Positions 26,766-40,324 of a DNA stretch of 64,000 nucleotides are shown piece by piece; position 1 is the stretch's first letter, and the number at the start of each line of letters is the position of its first letter. Both the position numbers and the translations under genes were made by a program. Origin of the DNA: Neocallimastix lanati (nom. inval.) (taxonomy: Eukaryota > Neocallimastigomycota > Neocallimastigomycetes > Neocallimastigales > Neocallimastigaceae); the NCBI GenBank assembly GCA_016946835.1, contig JACVTC010000093.1:167501-231500 (forward strand). Reading direction: 5' to 3'. The notes beneath the pieces were generated by a model that was given only the letters and a program-made list of their open reading frames with translations, was not told the DNA's origin and ran no database searches.

Positions 26766-27761
26766 CAGAATTTTATTTAATGATATAAATTTATTATTAA
26801 TAGCTATTAATAATAAATAATAGGTCATTTTAAAGAATAATATATTACAATTCATTAAGTCCAGTTAAAGTTGATACTTCATTAATTGTAGTTTGAGAAA
26901 TAATAAATCCTGAAATTTCTCTATATAAATATATTGGAAAAAAAAAAAAAAAAAAAAGAAAAAAAATTTTTTTTATTAATTTTTAATTTAAATTAAAAGT
27001 AATAAATTTTTATTATAAATATAATGAGTGACAAATAATAAAGAGGTATTAGGTTTTCTTACAATTTCTTTACAGATTTTAAAGTATTTATAACATTATT
27101 TATTAAATAATGCTTTTGGAATACTGGGTCATCACGAACAATTAAATCGCTAATAGATATTAGAATATAGTAATAATTTATTAAATGATATAATTAATTA
27201 AACTATCATTCATATATAAATTATTAAATATATATATAATAATAAATTCAATAATATTTACTTAATAGTAAATTCTTTGACACTTTTTAAAGCACTTAAA
27301 GTTAACTTGGAATCTAAATCCATTTTATCAACAGTTCTATATATATATAAATATATATTATTATCAGAAAGTTTATTATTTTTTTTTAAGGGTCATGAAT
27401 AAATATATATATAGCTTATTTACAATGTTTCAAGAGTAGAATATTTGGCTAATTTGTTGACAACAGTCTCAGTTAATGGACCATACTTCAATTCCCTAAA
27501 GTTTTATTAATTAATACATAAAATAAATATTATTAAATATAAAGAATTCATACCTTTTTATATATATTATTATTTTTGAAAAAAAAAAAAAAAGAAAGAT
27601 ATTTACAATAAAGTTACTTTTCCACTGTTATTAACTTCACATTCAGTAACTGCAGTAGGAGTATCTAAAAAATATTTATTTATATTATCACATTCGGTAG
27701 CATAAGCTTGCATACTAATACTAGCGAAGGTTAAACATTTTAATAAATTTTTGAAATTCAT
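23701..27761 (-). CDS. Secreted leucine-rich-repeat protein, 20 exons
   Basis: I reconstructed 20 exons with GT-AG introns and an unbroken frame of 533 codons: 27761-27607, 27495-27424, 27336-27262, 27149-27063, 26920-26849, 26710-26636, 26503-26429, 26299-26231, 26090-26022, 25878-25810, 25689-25621, 25508-25440, 25306-25238, 25132-25064, 24943-24875, 24750-24682, 24560-24492, 24325-24257, 24091-24020, 23860-23701. Introns are 87-166 nt and all 19 are in phase 2. Exon 1 gives a signal peptide (MNFKNLLKCLTFASISM) and two cysteines. Exons 2-7 carry irregular LRR-like units of 24-29 residues. Exons 8-18 are each exactly 69 nt and encode one 23-residue repeat of the type L-x-L-x-x-N-x-I-x-x-I-P-x-x-I-G-N-L-x-N-L-x-x. 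Exon 19 is a 24-residue repeat. Exon 20 is a 53-residue tail with four cysteines, a likely disulfide cap. It is probably extracellular; LRR proteins usually bind protein or glycan ligands, and the ligand is unknown. Confidence 0.9.
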
Positions 27762-29639
27762 TTTTTACTTTATTTTCTTTTTTTTTTTTTTTTTTATGAA
27801 AAGTTGTTATTTATAATTTATTTATCTTGTTTTTTTTTTATTTTTATTATTATTTTAAAGTAAAAATTTTATTTTATTTTATATTTAAAAAAAAAAAAAA
27901 GAAAAAAAGAAAATTAGAACAATTTATATATATTTTTTTTTATTAATTTTTTATTTACTTTTTAAAATTAAAGAAAACATAATTAATATTAATATAAATA
28001 ATTCTAAATATTAAAATAAAAAAAAATAAAAAGGTTATTTAATAATAAAATAAAGGTAAAAATAATAAAATAAAAAATTTAATAATAAATATTTATAATT
28101 GTATAAATATTAATATATTTATTTATATTAAATGTTAATATTGATTAAAAAAAAAATAATAATAATAAGTTTAATTGTTATTGATTACATTTTTATAAGC
28201 TTTAAAGTATATTAATTATAACTATTATGGAAATTAGCAAAAATATCCAAAAAAATTTATTATTAAATAAACTTTTATATATTAATTTTAAATATTAAAA
28301 TTATAGAAAGTTAAGTAATAATAAAATAAAGGTTAAATACTAATAAAACATAAATATGAAATGCCAATGTTCGTATCTATATATTATTATATTTAAAATT
28401 AATATTGATTATATATAAAATAATATATTATAAAATATATTATTATATATTAATATTTATGATAAATATTAATTTATTATATATTAATATCTATTTATTG
28501 AAACTATAAACATTTTATAATTATTTTAATGTTATAAAAAAAAAAATTTTTTTTTTTTATTTCTTTTAAAATGTTATTGGTGTATTTTCTAATTATTAAA
28601 TACAAAAACAAAAAGAAAACAAAACAGATGTTGACTCATATACTATAGTTTTTAATACATTTTATTATTCTATTATTTATTATTTATTATATATTATATA
28701 TTATATATTATTTATTATATATTATATATTATATATTATATATTATTTATTATTTATTATTTATTATTAATAATAAATGGATTAATATATATATTCGAGA
28801 GTTACATTTAATGAAATATCCATATTTTGTTATATTAAATATATGCTTTAATAATAAATAATATAAAAGAGACTTTTAAAAATTATTTAAACCATAATTA
28901 TTTAAATCAATTTTATCATTAAAAATAGAGCTAAAAAAACAATCAATTAATATATATATTTATAAATTTATAATTTTAAAATATAATTATCAATCTTTCA
29001 CTTAATTATTTATTTAAAAATATCTTAATTTATTATTTATTTGTTTGTTTGTTTGTTTATTTATAACAATCTAAAATCAAATATATAAAAATTTTAATAT
29101 TGTTAATTGTTTATATATGAAGTATATTGATTAATGTAACATAATGTTTTATGGAAAAAATGAAAAAAAAAAAATTTTTTTTTTTTTTTTTTAGTATTGT
29201 TTCAATAAAATATTACATTATTAACCAATTTTAATTCCCTATTTATAAAATAATTTTTTTTTAATTACTATTATGGTTTATTTTTTAATAATAAAACAAT
29301 TTATTTTATGAAGTAAAAATATTTATTTATATATTGTATTATTACTTATTTATTAATTACAAATACCCAAAAATATATTATATATATAATAATAATACTA
29401 TGAATAATTATAATAATAATAGTCATAATAATATATTGATAGTTATTAAGTATAAATATAAATATATATATATATATATATATTTTATTTTATATATTAA
29501 ATTACTGGGAAAAAAAAAAAGTTAGAATTTATACTAATCAAGCTATATAGATATATTTAATTATTGGATCCAAGTATAATTATATGATTATGTATCAGAT
29601 TTAAAAAAAAAAAAAAATTAAAACAACTTGAATTAATAT
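27762..29639. other. Intergenic AT-rich DNA
   Basis: There is no gene. It contains the 5' flank of the LRR gene (27762-27830 is T- and A-rich with no defined box) and a (TATTATATAT)n-like repeat at about 28670-28770. A short A/T foldback lies near 29160-29190. A 63-codon open stretch at 29334-29525 is pure low-complexity Asn/Tyr/Ile and is not a credible gene. Confidence 0.6.
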
Positions 29640-30200
29640 TATTTTGATCTATATTTTCCATATTTAATATTAATAAACCTGAGGAATACATTTTGAAGTC
29701 TAATTGATTTGGTAAAATTTATTTTTGATTCTTTTCCTTTTGCTGAAAGTTGTAAGACTAATCATTTGAGATGAAGGCATTAAGTAGTTATTTAATTTAT
29801 AATTTTAAATAAATTTTGAATATTCTTTGTCACCAGTTTCTTTTATAGATTTCCAATTTCCATGATTTATAACAATTTTTAAAGCCCCCCCAAAAAATTC
29901 TGTTTTACCATCATTTGAATATTTACCTTCTTTTTTTTTTTTATTTATTTATTTATTTATTTATTTATTTTCATTTTATTATTATTAATTAGTATATAAA
30001 TTTCATTTTTATTTTCATCTTCATGATTCTCCTCAGCTTAATATCAATAATCTGAATTTCTATGATTTCCAAAATCAAAGTTAGCAAATGAGCAAATATA
30101 ACCTACAGATGATATATTCACTGAATATTTTTTGGATGAAATCAACAAAACAATATCATAGCTATTAATTTGATAATGAAAATGAATGGTATAAATTATT
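29640..30200 (-). pseudogene. Unrecognised decayed coding remnant
   Basis: On the minus strand, patches with normal amino-acid composition appear between stops. One at about 30180-30055 contains DIVLLISSKKYSVNISSVGY and continues to a SFANFDFGNHRNSDY patch. One at about 29935-29825 contains GKYSNDGKTEFFGG and ALKIVINHGNWKSIKETG. They are separated by a TTTA-type microsatellite (29939-29970) and stop codons. I do not recognise the family. The patches look like a broken secreted or multi-exon gene; splicing might rescue part of it, but I could not build a continuous model. Confidence 0.4.
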
Positions 30201-30949
30201 ATTCTTTTTCAAAAGCTTAAAAATTTTAAAATTTAAAAATTTATTTTTTATTCGTTATTCTATATTTAATTTTTCCCAGTTATAATTAATATTTTATTAT
30301 TTCCTTTTATAGATTCTAAAGGATTTCTGTTTATCAATTTAAATATTTTTCTTTTTATTTAATATATATATTTATGAATGATAATAGCTTACATATAACT
30401 TTATTTATTAAATTTAGAATTATGTTAAAAGACTCTAAATTAAAGCAACAGTATTTAAAATTCTAAATAATAAAAAAATATCAACATTTACAATACGAAA
30501 ACTAAATAAAAAGTATAATAATAGTAAGGATTTAAAGGATTGTAACACTATTCTGTCTTCTAAATTATAAAATAAGGTTTATGAATTTTTCAAAAAAAAA
30601 AATGAATTAATAAAAATAATTGAGACATTTCATTAATTATTGGTTCATATTAAAAAAAATAGTTAATTTTATAAAAATCCATTGATTGAAATGGATCATA
30701 CATAACCAATTAAATTTTAATTTTTTTTTTAATTACTATTATTATTAATTTTATTATTTTATAATTAAGTACTTTTATTATTATCTATTATTTCAAAATT
30801 ATCATTATCATTTATTTACTTATTAATATACATATTTATTTGCCTATTTAATTATTTATCTAGTTTTTTTTTTTTTTTTTTTTTTTAATAATTTACTAAT
30901 TTATATACTTTTTATTAGTTAAAAATAATTCATTATTACTATTAGAATC

Positions 30950-31300
30950 AATTATAATTATTATTGTTAATTTTTTTTTTTTTTTTATTTTATTTTATTT
31001 TTTTTTTTTAAAAAAAAAATTAATGGTGTCCATCCATCTTTATCCTGTTGAGTAATTTTGGATACCACATTAATTAATAATTTGAGAAATTCCGGATAAA
31101 GATGAGTTAATGAATTCCATTAATTTTTATCTAGTAAATATACACCAACTCCATCTTTTTTTTAAATACTTTGTTACTTTTATATTCTTATTATATTCCA
31201 CAGGATGAATTAAAGGTGTCATTCCATTGTCATTTTGATGATTTACCTTTAATTCTTTAATAAAATATCTCTCCAACTTGAAGCACAATAATGACTTAAA
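30950..31300 (-). pseudogene. Ankyrin-repeat pseudogene fragment
   Basis: The minus strand from about 31270 reads KELKVNHQNDNGMTPLIHP. After a frameshift it reads YPEFLKLLINVVSKITQQDK and then DGWTPLIF. The recurring D-G-x-T-P-L-I turn followed by two short helices is the ankyrin signature. Stops and at least one frameshift interrupt it, so this is a pseudogene or a very degraded exon. Ankyrin fragments also occur at 62560 and 63610. Confidence 0.7.
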
Positions 31301-31950
31301 TCAAGAGGTTATTATTATTTATTGTAATAACGAATGAATAAATTTTAAAAATAAATAAATAATATAAATGAAATAATAAATGAATAATGCAATTAATAAA
31401 TAAAATATTCTAAATATTTTATTTGATATAATTAATGGTATATCTTCAAATAAAAGAAGTAATGAAAGATGGAATTAATAAATTATTTAAGTTTTATATT
31501 ATTTATTACTTTTTTTTTATTTTTTTTTTTATTTTTATTTATTATTTTTAATTTATTTTTTTATTAATTTTTTATTAAAATTATTATTTTTATTATTTAT
31601 TACTTTAATGATTCTTTTATATTTTTTTCAAATATATTTTTATATTTATTTAATATTTAAATTTTTTTTATTTTTTTTTATTATATATAACATTATTATT
31701 ATTTTTCTTTTATAATATGGAAAAAATAAAAAAAAAATGAACATTTAAAATTTATACAGGAAAATAAAATAAAGACCACAACCCCTTACTAATATATTAA
31801 TTAATGTAATAATTATAAAGATATATAAATATTAATTTTTGATATTAATTCCATGTAAATAAAATAGTTTTGATTAATTATTTTGAATTTAATAATAATT
31901 AAATTCTATAAAATTAAATTTTAATAAAATATTTTTATAGTAGAATTAGA
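31301..31950. other. AT-rich DNA, no gene seen
   Basis: Simple sequence, mostly T-rich, without a frame or RNA that I can support. Confidence 0.5.
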
Positions 31951-34764
31951 AGTAAGAAAAAAAAAGAAAAATTGATAATGAAAAAAAATTATTTATAAAT
32001 ATTACACTAAAAATAATACACTTAAGGAATTAACAAAAGAAAAAATATTTCAATGTACTAGAGGGAAAACTACTATTATTGATGGGGACCATGTTAGCTA
32101 TTTTGAATCTAATTCGTTTTCTATTTTTTAAATTTATATATATTTTTTTTAAATCATAATATTTGAATAATGGAAATCAAAATAATTAAAAATTAAAAAT
32201 TATATTTATAATTCATAAATATGAGTTTTATTATTTTTCTTTGTAATACTATAGTTTTGTTTTTTTTTTAAAAAAAGTAAAAAAAAAAAAAAAAAAAAAA
32301 AATATTCAAGATGTATTTACAAAAAAATATTTATATTTTAAATATTAATATTAATTTTATATAAAAAATAAATATATATTATTTATTACTACTACTATTA
32401 ATAGTAATAATAAAATTAATAAAAAGAATAAGAATTAATAATATTTATAAAAAAAAATATATATATTTTAAGAAGTAATTAAAGGTGAAAAAAAAATTTT
32501 TTTAATCTTGTGATAATATTTTATTAATTATAATTTGTACGAATTTGGAATTAAAAAAGTTGGTTATATTTAAATTTATAATTAATATTCCACACAGATT
32601 TATTATAAGAGAAAAGTGAATTATATCATTAATATTACTCAAATTATTTAATGGAAATAATAAATATAATAGAATTAATAATAATTTTATATTCCAATTT
32701 AATTTAATAGGATATTCATACTATTACAAAACAAAACAAACGAAGTTTTTTTATATGATGGAAGTCAAAAATGGGAATGGGAAAATGGGAAATATTTATA
32801 TAAATGTAAATATTTTTTAAAAATAAAATTATTATTGATCATTATTATTTTTGTTATCAATTATTATTATCATTATTATAAATATTTTGTTATTATTATT
32901 ACTATCTAATATAACAGATATATATAAAATAATAAAATATTTATTTATTTATTTATTTATTTATATTTGTTTATAAGTATATTTTTTTATGTCGTTAAAT
33001 AAATCATCAAAAAGCCACATTGCTAACATTTTCATTAAATATGAATAAATTAAGTGTGGCACTACAATAAATAAGAATATTAAATTATAATAAATTAAAT
33101 TAAAAATTTAAATTTCAACTATCGATTTTTCACTCTATAAAATTAAATTTTTTGTTTTTGTTTTTCTTTATTTTAAAAATTTTTAATTTATTTGTTTATG
33201 ATATAGAATGAAACTTTAAATAATAATAATAAATGAAGATAAACATGCCAGAGTTAAATGATGAAATTATAATGATAAAGTTAAAAAGAAAACTTGTTAA
33301 AATATTTTTAAAATGAAATCATTGTTTATAAAAGTCTTTATGGTGATTAGTACTTGGAACAAACACACATAAACTTTCGGTATCCAATAAAATTAAAAAA
33401 ATATATTATAAAATAACTTGATATGAGTTACTGAAAGTATTTGTAGTATAGATTTAAATTTACTAGTGACCTTTAAAGATTAATATATTCTATTAAGAAT
33501 TAAAAAAAAAAAAAAATTAATGTTACAAAACAAATGATTATAATTATTTAAATTGAATTAATTAATTAATTAATTAATTAATTTTATTGAGTGTCATAAA
33601 TAAAAATCGGAAACAAATAATTAATTTTCCATATCTGGAACTAATTTAATTTTAATCAATTATAAATGAAAATTTATTGATTAAACTTTGTGTACAATAA
33701 TATTCAAATTAAAAAAAAAATTTTTCCTCTCAAATTCCAAATAAAGAATTTTCTAATAATCTTAATAATTTCATATAATTACCAAATTTTATAATTAGAT
33801 TTCAAATTTGTTCATAAATTGTATTATGTATTGATATATATAATAATTTAAAACGATTCAAGCATAAATTAAAAATCTCATTTTTTTATTTATATTTTCT
33901 ATTCATTTATATTTAATATCATTTTTTTAAAAAAATAAGTAAATTATACAAAAATAAAAGTTGAGATCAGTCATCCACCAAAGTAAATGATAAAATTAAT
34001 TTTTTGTTTTTTAATTATAATAATTAATTTATATTTTATTTTTTTTTATTATATATTTATATTTTATATTTATAATTTATAATTTATAATTATAATTATA
34101 ATTATATTTATAATTATATTTATTTTTATTTTAAAAGAATGAATATTCGAAACAAATACAAAGACGAAGGACTGTAAAATTCCATATTCGAAATATGAAT
34201 TTTATTACCCTTTACAACATGAAAAAGGTGTGTTAAAAGAGCAGCTTATTCAATTTATAGTTTTTACCACATTTTCATTTCTTTTTTCTAATAATTGCAA
34301 AGTGGAGATGGACCAAAAAAAAAAATTATATTTTCTTTTTAATTAATTTTAATTTTAATTTTAATAAATAATAATAAAAAAAAAAAATAAATAATATTTA
34401 AATATTAAAAAAAAAATAATTTTAATTTAAATTATTAATATAAATGTTAAATGTTTCTATACTATAAAATATAAATTTTTTTTTTACTTTCTTTTTTTAC
34501 TTTTTTTTTACTTTTTTTTTTTAATTATTTTATTAATTTTAATATGATAAAAGTAATATAAATTTAAAAATTATATAATTAAATACTAATTTCAGTAAAA
34601 TTAATAAAAAAAAAAAAAAAAAAAAAAAAAGAAGAGAAATAATTAATTAAATAAAATAAAATATTTAGTTTAATTAAAAAAAAAAATAAAAAAATAAAAA
34701 TTCAAATAATAATTGATGATGATAAAAAAAAAAATAAAATAATATAAAATAAAAAAAGTAAGAA

Positions 34765-34803
<39 letters not shown>

Positions 34804-35100
34804 CAATATAAATAAAAATTTTTAAATTACTTAGAGAAAACAAAATAAAAACAAAATAAAGAATATATGAATTAAGTTGAAATTTATTATAATATATATA
34901 TATATTATTAAAAAAGAATGAATAAATGAAATTATTATAAAAGAAAAGTATACATATATAATAATAATAATAATAAATGGTATTTATATATAATAATTTC
35001 TCTTGTGGTATCATTGAAACCCATTGTGAAGATTATGAAGCTTATTATAATAACATTAATTTAATGATTGAAGGTATAAAATATTCAATTGAATGAAAAT
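31950..35100 (+). other. Scattered exon-like fragments, unrecognised
   Basis: Several short patches on the plus strand have coding-like composition amid AT noise. 32040-32120 reads CTRGKTTIIDGDHVSYFESN. 32737-32808 reads FLYDGSQKWEWENGKYLYK. 33235-33475 is a moderate-GC patch with stops. 34155-34245 includes KDCKIPYSKYEFYYPLQHEK. 34977-35073 begins with an ATG, includes NFSCGIIETHCEDYEAYYNN and ends at a possible GT donor (GTATAA). They could be exons of one decayed multi-exon gene. I could not join them with consistent splice phases, so I do not call a gene. The remainder is homopolymer DNA, including a pure A/T run at 34600-34800. Confidence 0.3.
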
Positions 35101-35420
35101 TGGTTAAATTTTCCTTAATGAAGTAATTTTCTATCCTTTAATTAGTAAACTTATGAGAGGAGTAGTAAATGAAAATTGAGATTATCTTAAGGTGAATTGT
35201 TTTTCCTCTAATAATTTATCCGTGAATAAATTATTACATTTATTTTTTTAGACAATTTCTTTACATACAAGATGATATATGAATTATTATTTAACGTTAA
35301 TTCCAAATGAATATACCAAATATTATTTTTTCATTTTTTCATTTTCAGTTAAATAATTTTTTATAAAATTTATTTTTAGATTCATCTAAAATATTAATGT
35401 CTTTATTACTTGTATCTATT

Positions 35421-35456
<36 letters not shown>

Positions 35457-37250
35457 AAATTGTTTTCATCATATTTACAAGTTAAAGACGCTTTTATGAC
35501 AAACTTAAAATATTGATATCTAGAGGAGGTTAAATGAGGTTTTTTTTTTTTTTTAATAAAAATTTAGATAAAATCAAGGAAATATGAAAAAATAAAGTTA
35601 ATATTAATAATAAAATGTTATTTCAATTACAAAAGAAAAAAAATATTTTTCTGTTAAAAATTACTCATATATAATTAAATCTTTCTCTTATATAATTAAA
35701 ATTTAAAATTATATATATATATATATGATTCTTTTATTAATATAGAGAAATAGAGCCTTTCCTCTAATAATTTCTTATATTATTTATCTTCAATTTCAAT
35801 TTGAATATTTATTGAACTTATTCTTATTATAGAAGAAATTATAATTTCATATATATGATTTTTTTCATATTTTCATATTTTAATACTGTCTATTGAAAAT
35901 ATGTTACTTTTTAACCGATTTATCATAATTGTTAATAGAGGATAGTTCATTATAATAGAGCAAAAAGTGATAAGAAATTGGAAAATTATACCAGAAGCAT
36001 AATATATATATTATGCTTTTATCCATCCTATATCTCTTATTATAAATTAGAATTTCCAGTGTGGGTTAGTTTCTTCTGTTAAATTTCTCCCGATAATATA
36101 ATTTAATTTTCTTTATTTTTTTTTTTATTACTTTTGGAACTATTCCATTATTATTATAATACAAATCTTTTATTTCCTATACTTTTTTCATCCCATTCTA
36201 TTATTAAAGTAATAATTAATGAGAAGAAAATCACAGAAAAAAAATTTAACTAGAAAAAAAAATACATTAAAAAATATATATATATATACATATATATATA
36301 TATTTAGTAGGTTTTAAATAAAAAAATAATTAAGATAACTACTGTGTAAGTGAATTATTAATAATATTTTTATTAATATTATTATTTATATAATAGTTTT
36401 TTTTTGTCTTAGGTTTTGTCAAATATTTTTTCCTAAAACTATAGCTTATTAGATCAGTCTTTTTTTTTTTTTTTTTTTTTGATAAAATTTTAAAATTTTT
36501 ATATAATCACTTTTGAATTTTTAATAGTCAGAAAATTTAAAAGAGTTATTATTAATAATAAATTAGAAAAAAAAATTAATACGCTATAACTATATATATA
36601 TATAAAATAAATCATAAAATTAAGTGCTATATATATATATATATATATAAATTTGTTAAATACTATTATAAAACATATTTTTAATTTCTTATCTTCTTTT
36701 TTTTATATAAGAATTTCACATTACCTATTGATAAAAATAATCATTTTCAAAAAATTTAGAATAGAAAAAAAAAAAAAAAAATAAATTAATCTTCCATTAT
36801 TATTCAATTAAAATAATAAGAATTTAATGGAAAAAAAAATTTTTTTTGTTTTCTATTTTAAAACTATGAATTTTTTTTTTTTTTTAAAAAAAAAAAAATT
36901 AATATTAATATAGATTTATTTCATATAAATTTAATATATATTTTATTTAATACATATTTGAAAATTTGATTTAGGTAATGATTGTTTTATTCTCTTCTTT
37001 TTATATTATAAATTTATGTTATTTTTCTTCTTTTTTTTTTTATTTGAATGATTAATGTTAAGTTGATTATGGGTGTTATTACTTTGAGTCTGATTATGAT
37101 GATTAATCGTCATAGGTTCATGAGCAAGACAATTAATATTTGTTGTAGGATTTTATTATTTTCATTATGACTATTTTGGTCTGAACTAATTATTTTACAA
37201 ACATCAATTTTCATTTTAACTTCGCTTATTCTTTTAGAAAAGAAATACTG
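35101..37250. other. AT-rich DNA, no gene supported
   Basis: Patches of moderate GC at 35130-35240, 35940-36110 and 37040-37230 have no continuous frame. A perfect 24-bp palindrome (arm AAGCATAATATA) lies at 35995-36018. The 37040-37250 part may be the far end of the pseudogene that follows. Confidence 0.5.
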
Positions 37251-38266
37251 TATTTTATAAATTCATTAAATCCTTCAGTCCTATGGATTTTTTCATATTT
37301 TTTTTTTCTTCAATTTGTTTTATTCCATCTTCACATTCTTAAGGAAGATATTTGATATTTCTATGATATATATATGGGACATTAAATTCAATTAAAATAT
37401 ATTCCTTTATTAAAGTGTTTTGAATTAATCCTTGAAAGCCAAAATCATATTTTTCTTTTCCACTATTTTGTTCATTTAATTAAATTCAGTCCATATCCAT
37501 ATATTCATAATTAAAAAGTGATAGGATTTTTTATGAACTTCATTTATTCTGGAAAATAAATGATATGGACTGAATTTAATAATTCAATTATTTAAATTTT
37601 TTTTTTTTAATAGGATTTACGTCTTTATTGAATGTTCCTTTAATAAAATTTTAGGTTATATAATTTTTGCATAAAATTTTCAAAATTCAATTTAATTTTT
37701 TCATTTGGAATTTTTAGATAATACCAGAGTTTTTTCAAACTATATATTTTTCTTGAATATTGAATTTCATTTTCCTTTAATTTTAGTAATGGAAATAGTA
37801 GTAGTCGTAGTAATAGTAGTAGTTAATTATGATGACTCATTTATTAAGTTTTTTGTAATATATGGAATTTCTTTAGCGTCTTCTAGATTTTTAGTTTCAT
37901 TTTCATCATTAATTATTTCAATATGGTTAATATTTAAATATCTGTAAAATACAAAAAGTATCCATATTTAATTATTTTCTAATTTATTTTTTAAATTTAT
38001 ATCTTGTAATGTTAGCATTATAATTTAATTTTTTGTGAATAATACTTCCACCTAAAAGAATAATAAAATTATTTAAGTTAAAAAGATTTTTATATTCAAG
38101 AATATTTATTAGTGCGGATTCTTCACCTGATTTTATCCAATGGTCAATAAAAATCTTAATTTGGTGATTTTGTGATGAAATTATTTTAACTTGATTCATT
38201 AAATGGAATATATTAGTATTTAGGAATAATTTTCTTATAAGCATCGTTTATAAAATAAAAATAACC

Positions 38267-38335
<69 letters not shown>

Positions 38336-39080
38336 CAAATCTCTTTATAAGTCAGAAGATATATATTGAAAAAATTTAAAATATATTCTATCTATTAAAT
38401 ACGTAAGTCCAAAGCAATTAAAAAACATATTATCATTTAAAAGAGTATAATACTGAAAGTTATTATTTAAATTAGTTAATCCTATTCTTAAACATTCAAT
38501 AAGGACCTCCAAAGAATAAATAATTATTACCTTTAAATATATTTGAAAATAAAGTATTTATTAAAACTTTCATATTCTCATAATAACCATTTTTAAAAGA
38601 GGGAATTAAAATTTTATCAAATTCATTAATTAAAATAATTGAATATCTTTTATAAAAAACTTTTAAACATTCAGCTAAAAAAATAAAATGAAACTACTAT
38701 ATCTTCTTCCATTATCTATTTCATTTTCAATAGATACCCTTTTTTTTTTTTTTTTTGAAAATCTATTTTTTCTTTATGATATAAAATCAATTTAGATAAT
38801 TGACTTTTAAAATAAATAACCGCTTTACTATAGATTCTCTCATTTCAAAAGATTTAAAATTTAAATAAATCACTGGATATTTAGGAAATTCTCTAATATT
38901 TTTTTTATATCTTTTGAAACTTTTAAACTTTCAAATATATTTAATATTATTGCTTGATCCTAATTTGGGTTTTCAAAGAATTTCTAAATCATTCTTAAGT
39001 TCAAACTTTTTCCAAAATGAATTAGTCGTGTTATTAAATTTACAATTCTTATTCCATCACTAATTAATTTTGGAATCAAT
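37250..39080 (-). pseudogene. AAA-ATPase-like / PD-(D/E)XK nuclease family pseudogene
   Basis: Reading downward from 39080, the minus strand shows LITRLIHFGKSLNLRM, the family's RPRRFGKSL P-loop in altered form. Then come FESLKVSKDIKKILENF, YPVIYLNFKSF, ILINEFDKILIPSFKNGYYE (Walker B region), FKGNNYLFFGG, and after a frameshift ECLRIGLTNLNNNFQYYTLL. The 38244-37984 segment continues with DHWIKSGEESALINILEYKN. At about 37560-37270 a nuclease-like end follows: NEQNSGKEKYDFGF, ILIEFNVPY, EDGIKQIEEKKN. In this family (AAA-ATPase-like N-terminal domain with a C-terminal PD-(D/E)XK domain) the nuclease motif normally reads D ... E-x-K. Here the Lys is Asn. Many stops and frameshifts make it clearly dead. 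The order of motifs makes the family call firm, while exact edges are approximate. Confidence 0.78.
37479..37580. repeat. Perfect 19-bp inverted repeat
   Basis: ATTAAATTCAGTCCATATC at 37479-37497 is exactly reverse-complemented at 37562-37580, leaving a 64-nt loop. It lies inside the pseudogene. Such arms can arise by template switching during replication or be the ends of a tiny foldback element. Confidence 0.85.
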
Positions 39081-39313
39081 AAAATAACGATTATTAAAAT
39101 TGAAATCTTCAAAAATTTCACAATTTTATATTTCATTGAGCTTTTTTATTTTTTTAAATTCCTTTCTTTAATTTATTTCATATCTAAAATTGTATTTATT
39201 TTTATATTTGGATATTTCATATTTAATAATTTTATTTTAACACACCTTTAAATAAATTCTTATTAAAGATTTTAAAAAAAAAAAAAAAAAAGATCTAAAA
39301 TATAACATATAAA

Positions 39314-39374
<61 letters not shown>

Positions 39375-40291
39375 CCAACCATTTTGATATTTTATTTTAA
39401 AAATATTTTTTATAGAAAAAAAATTTATAAAAATTTTTGGACATTATCATTAAAAAAAAAATAATACTTTATAATAAAGGATATAAATTTGGAGGTATTA
39501 CTAAATTACAACGGGATAAAAGTTGGAAAGGAAAGAAAAAAAAAAAATAAATAATTGTAATAATTTTAATTTCATATGTAATGAATAATAATGGAAACTA
39601 ACTTGAAATATATGTAATAAAAAAATAGATAGATTCTTATTTTTTGAAATAGTATGGATACTTAAAAGTTTTTTTCTTACTGAAAATACATAAATATTTC
39701 AATATGTATATATTCGTCATCTTTTTCAATTTCTTTAGACTTATTTAGCAGAAAGAAAATTAATAAGTGGAGAATCAAAATAGGATATTAAAAAACTAGA
39801 AGTTTATAAAAATAAATTATATATAAATTAAAATAAAAAAAATAATAATTAAATAATAAATTAAAAGCTTTTATATTTTTTTTTATTTTACATTACAGAT
39901 AGAAATGGTAATATTTCGATTTGTTTTTCTAAATTTTATACTCCATGGATCGGAAATGCAAGCTAACCTTAGATTATTTTAAATATTAATACTTTAATCA
40001 AGTGCATTTTTATGAGTGTTCTTTTTCAAATATATTCTTAATATATTTGAAAAAGTTTATAAAATAAAAAAATAATAATATATTAATAAATTTGTTTATT
40101 GTCTACGTATACATTATGCCCAATCTCTATAATACTTAATATATATTATTATATTTTCATTTTTATAACAAAAAAAAAAAAAAAAAAAAAAAAAGGAATA
40201 ATAATCTATTATTAATATATTATTTTATTGAATATAAATATGTACATAGAATTATTTTTTATATTTTATTCTTTTTTATTAACATATTTCG

Positions 40292-40324
<33 letters not shown>

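Noticed and set aside
23701-27761. Regularly spaced similar 69-base blocks resembling a CRISPR array
   Set aside because: The blocks encode LRR repeats with matching splice sites and differ in sequence. The spacers are AT-rich introns, and the genome is eukaryotic.
37705-37947. 80-codon plus-strand frame
   Set aside because: It overlaps the antisense of the PD-(D/E)XK-type pseudogene region, has hydrophobic low-complexity content and shows no domain.
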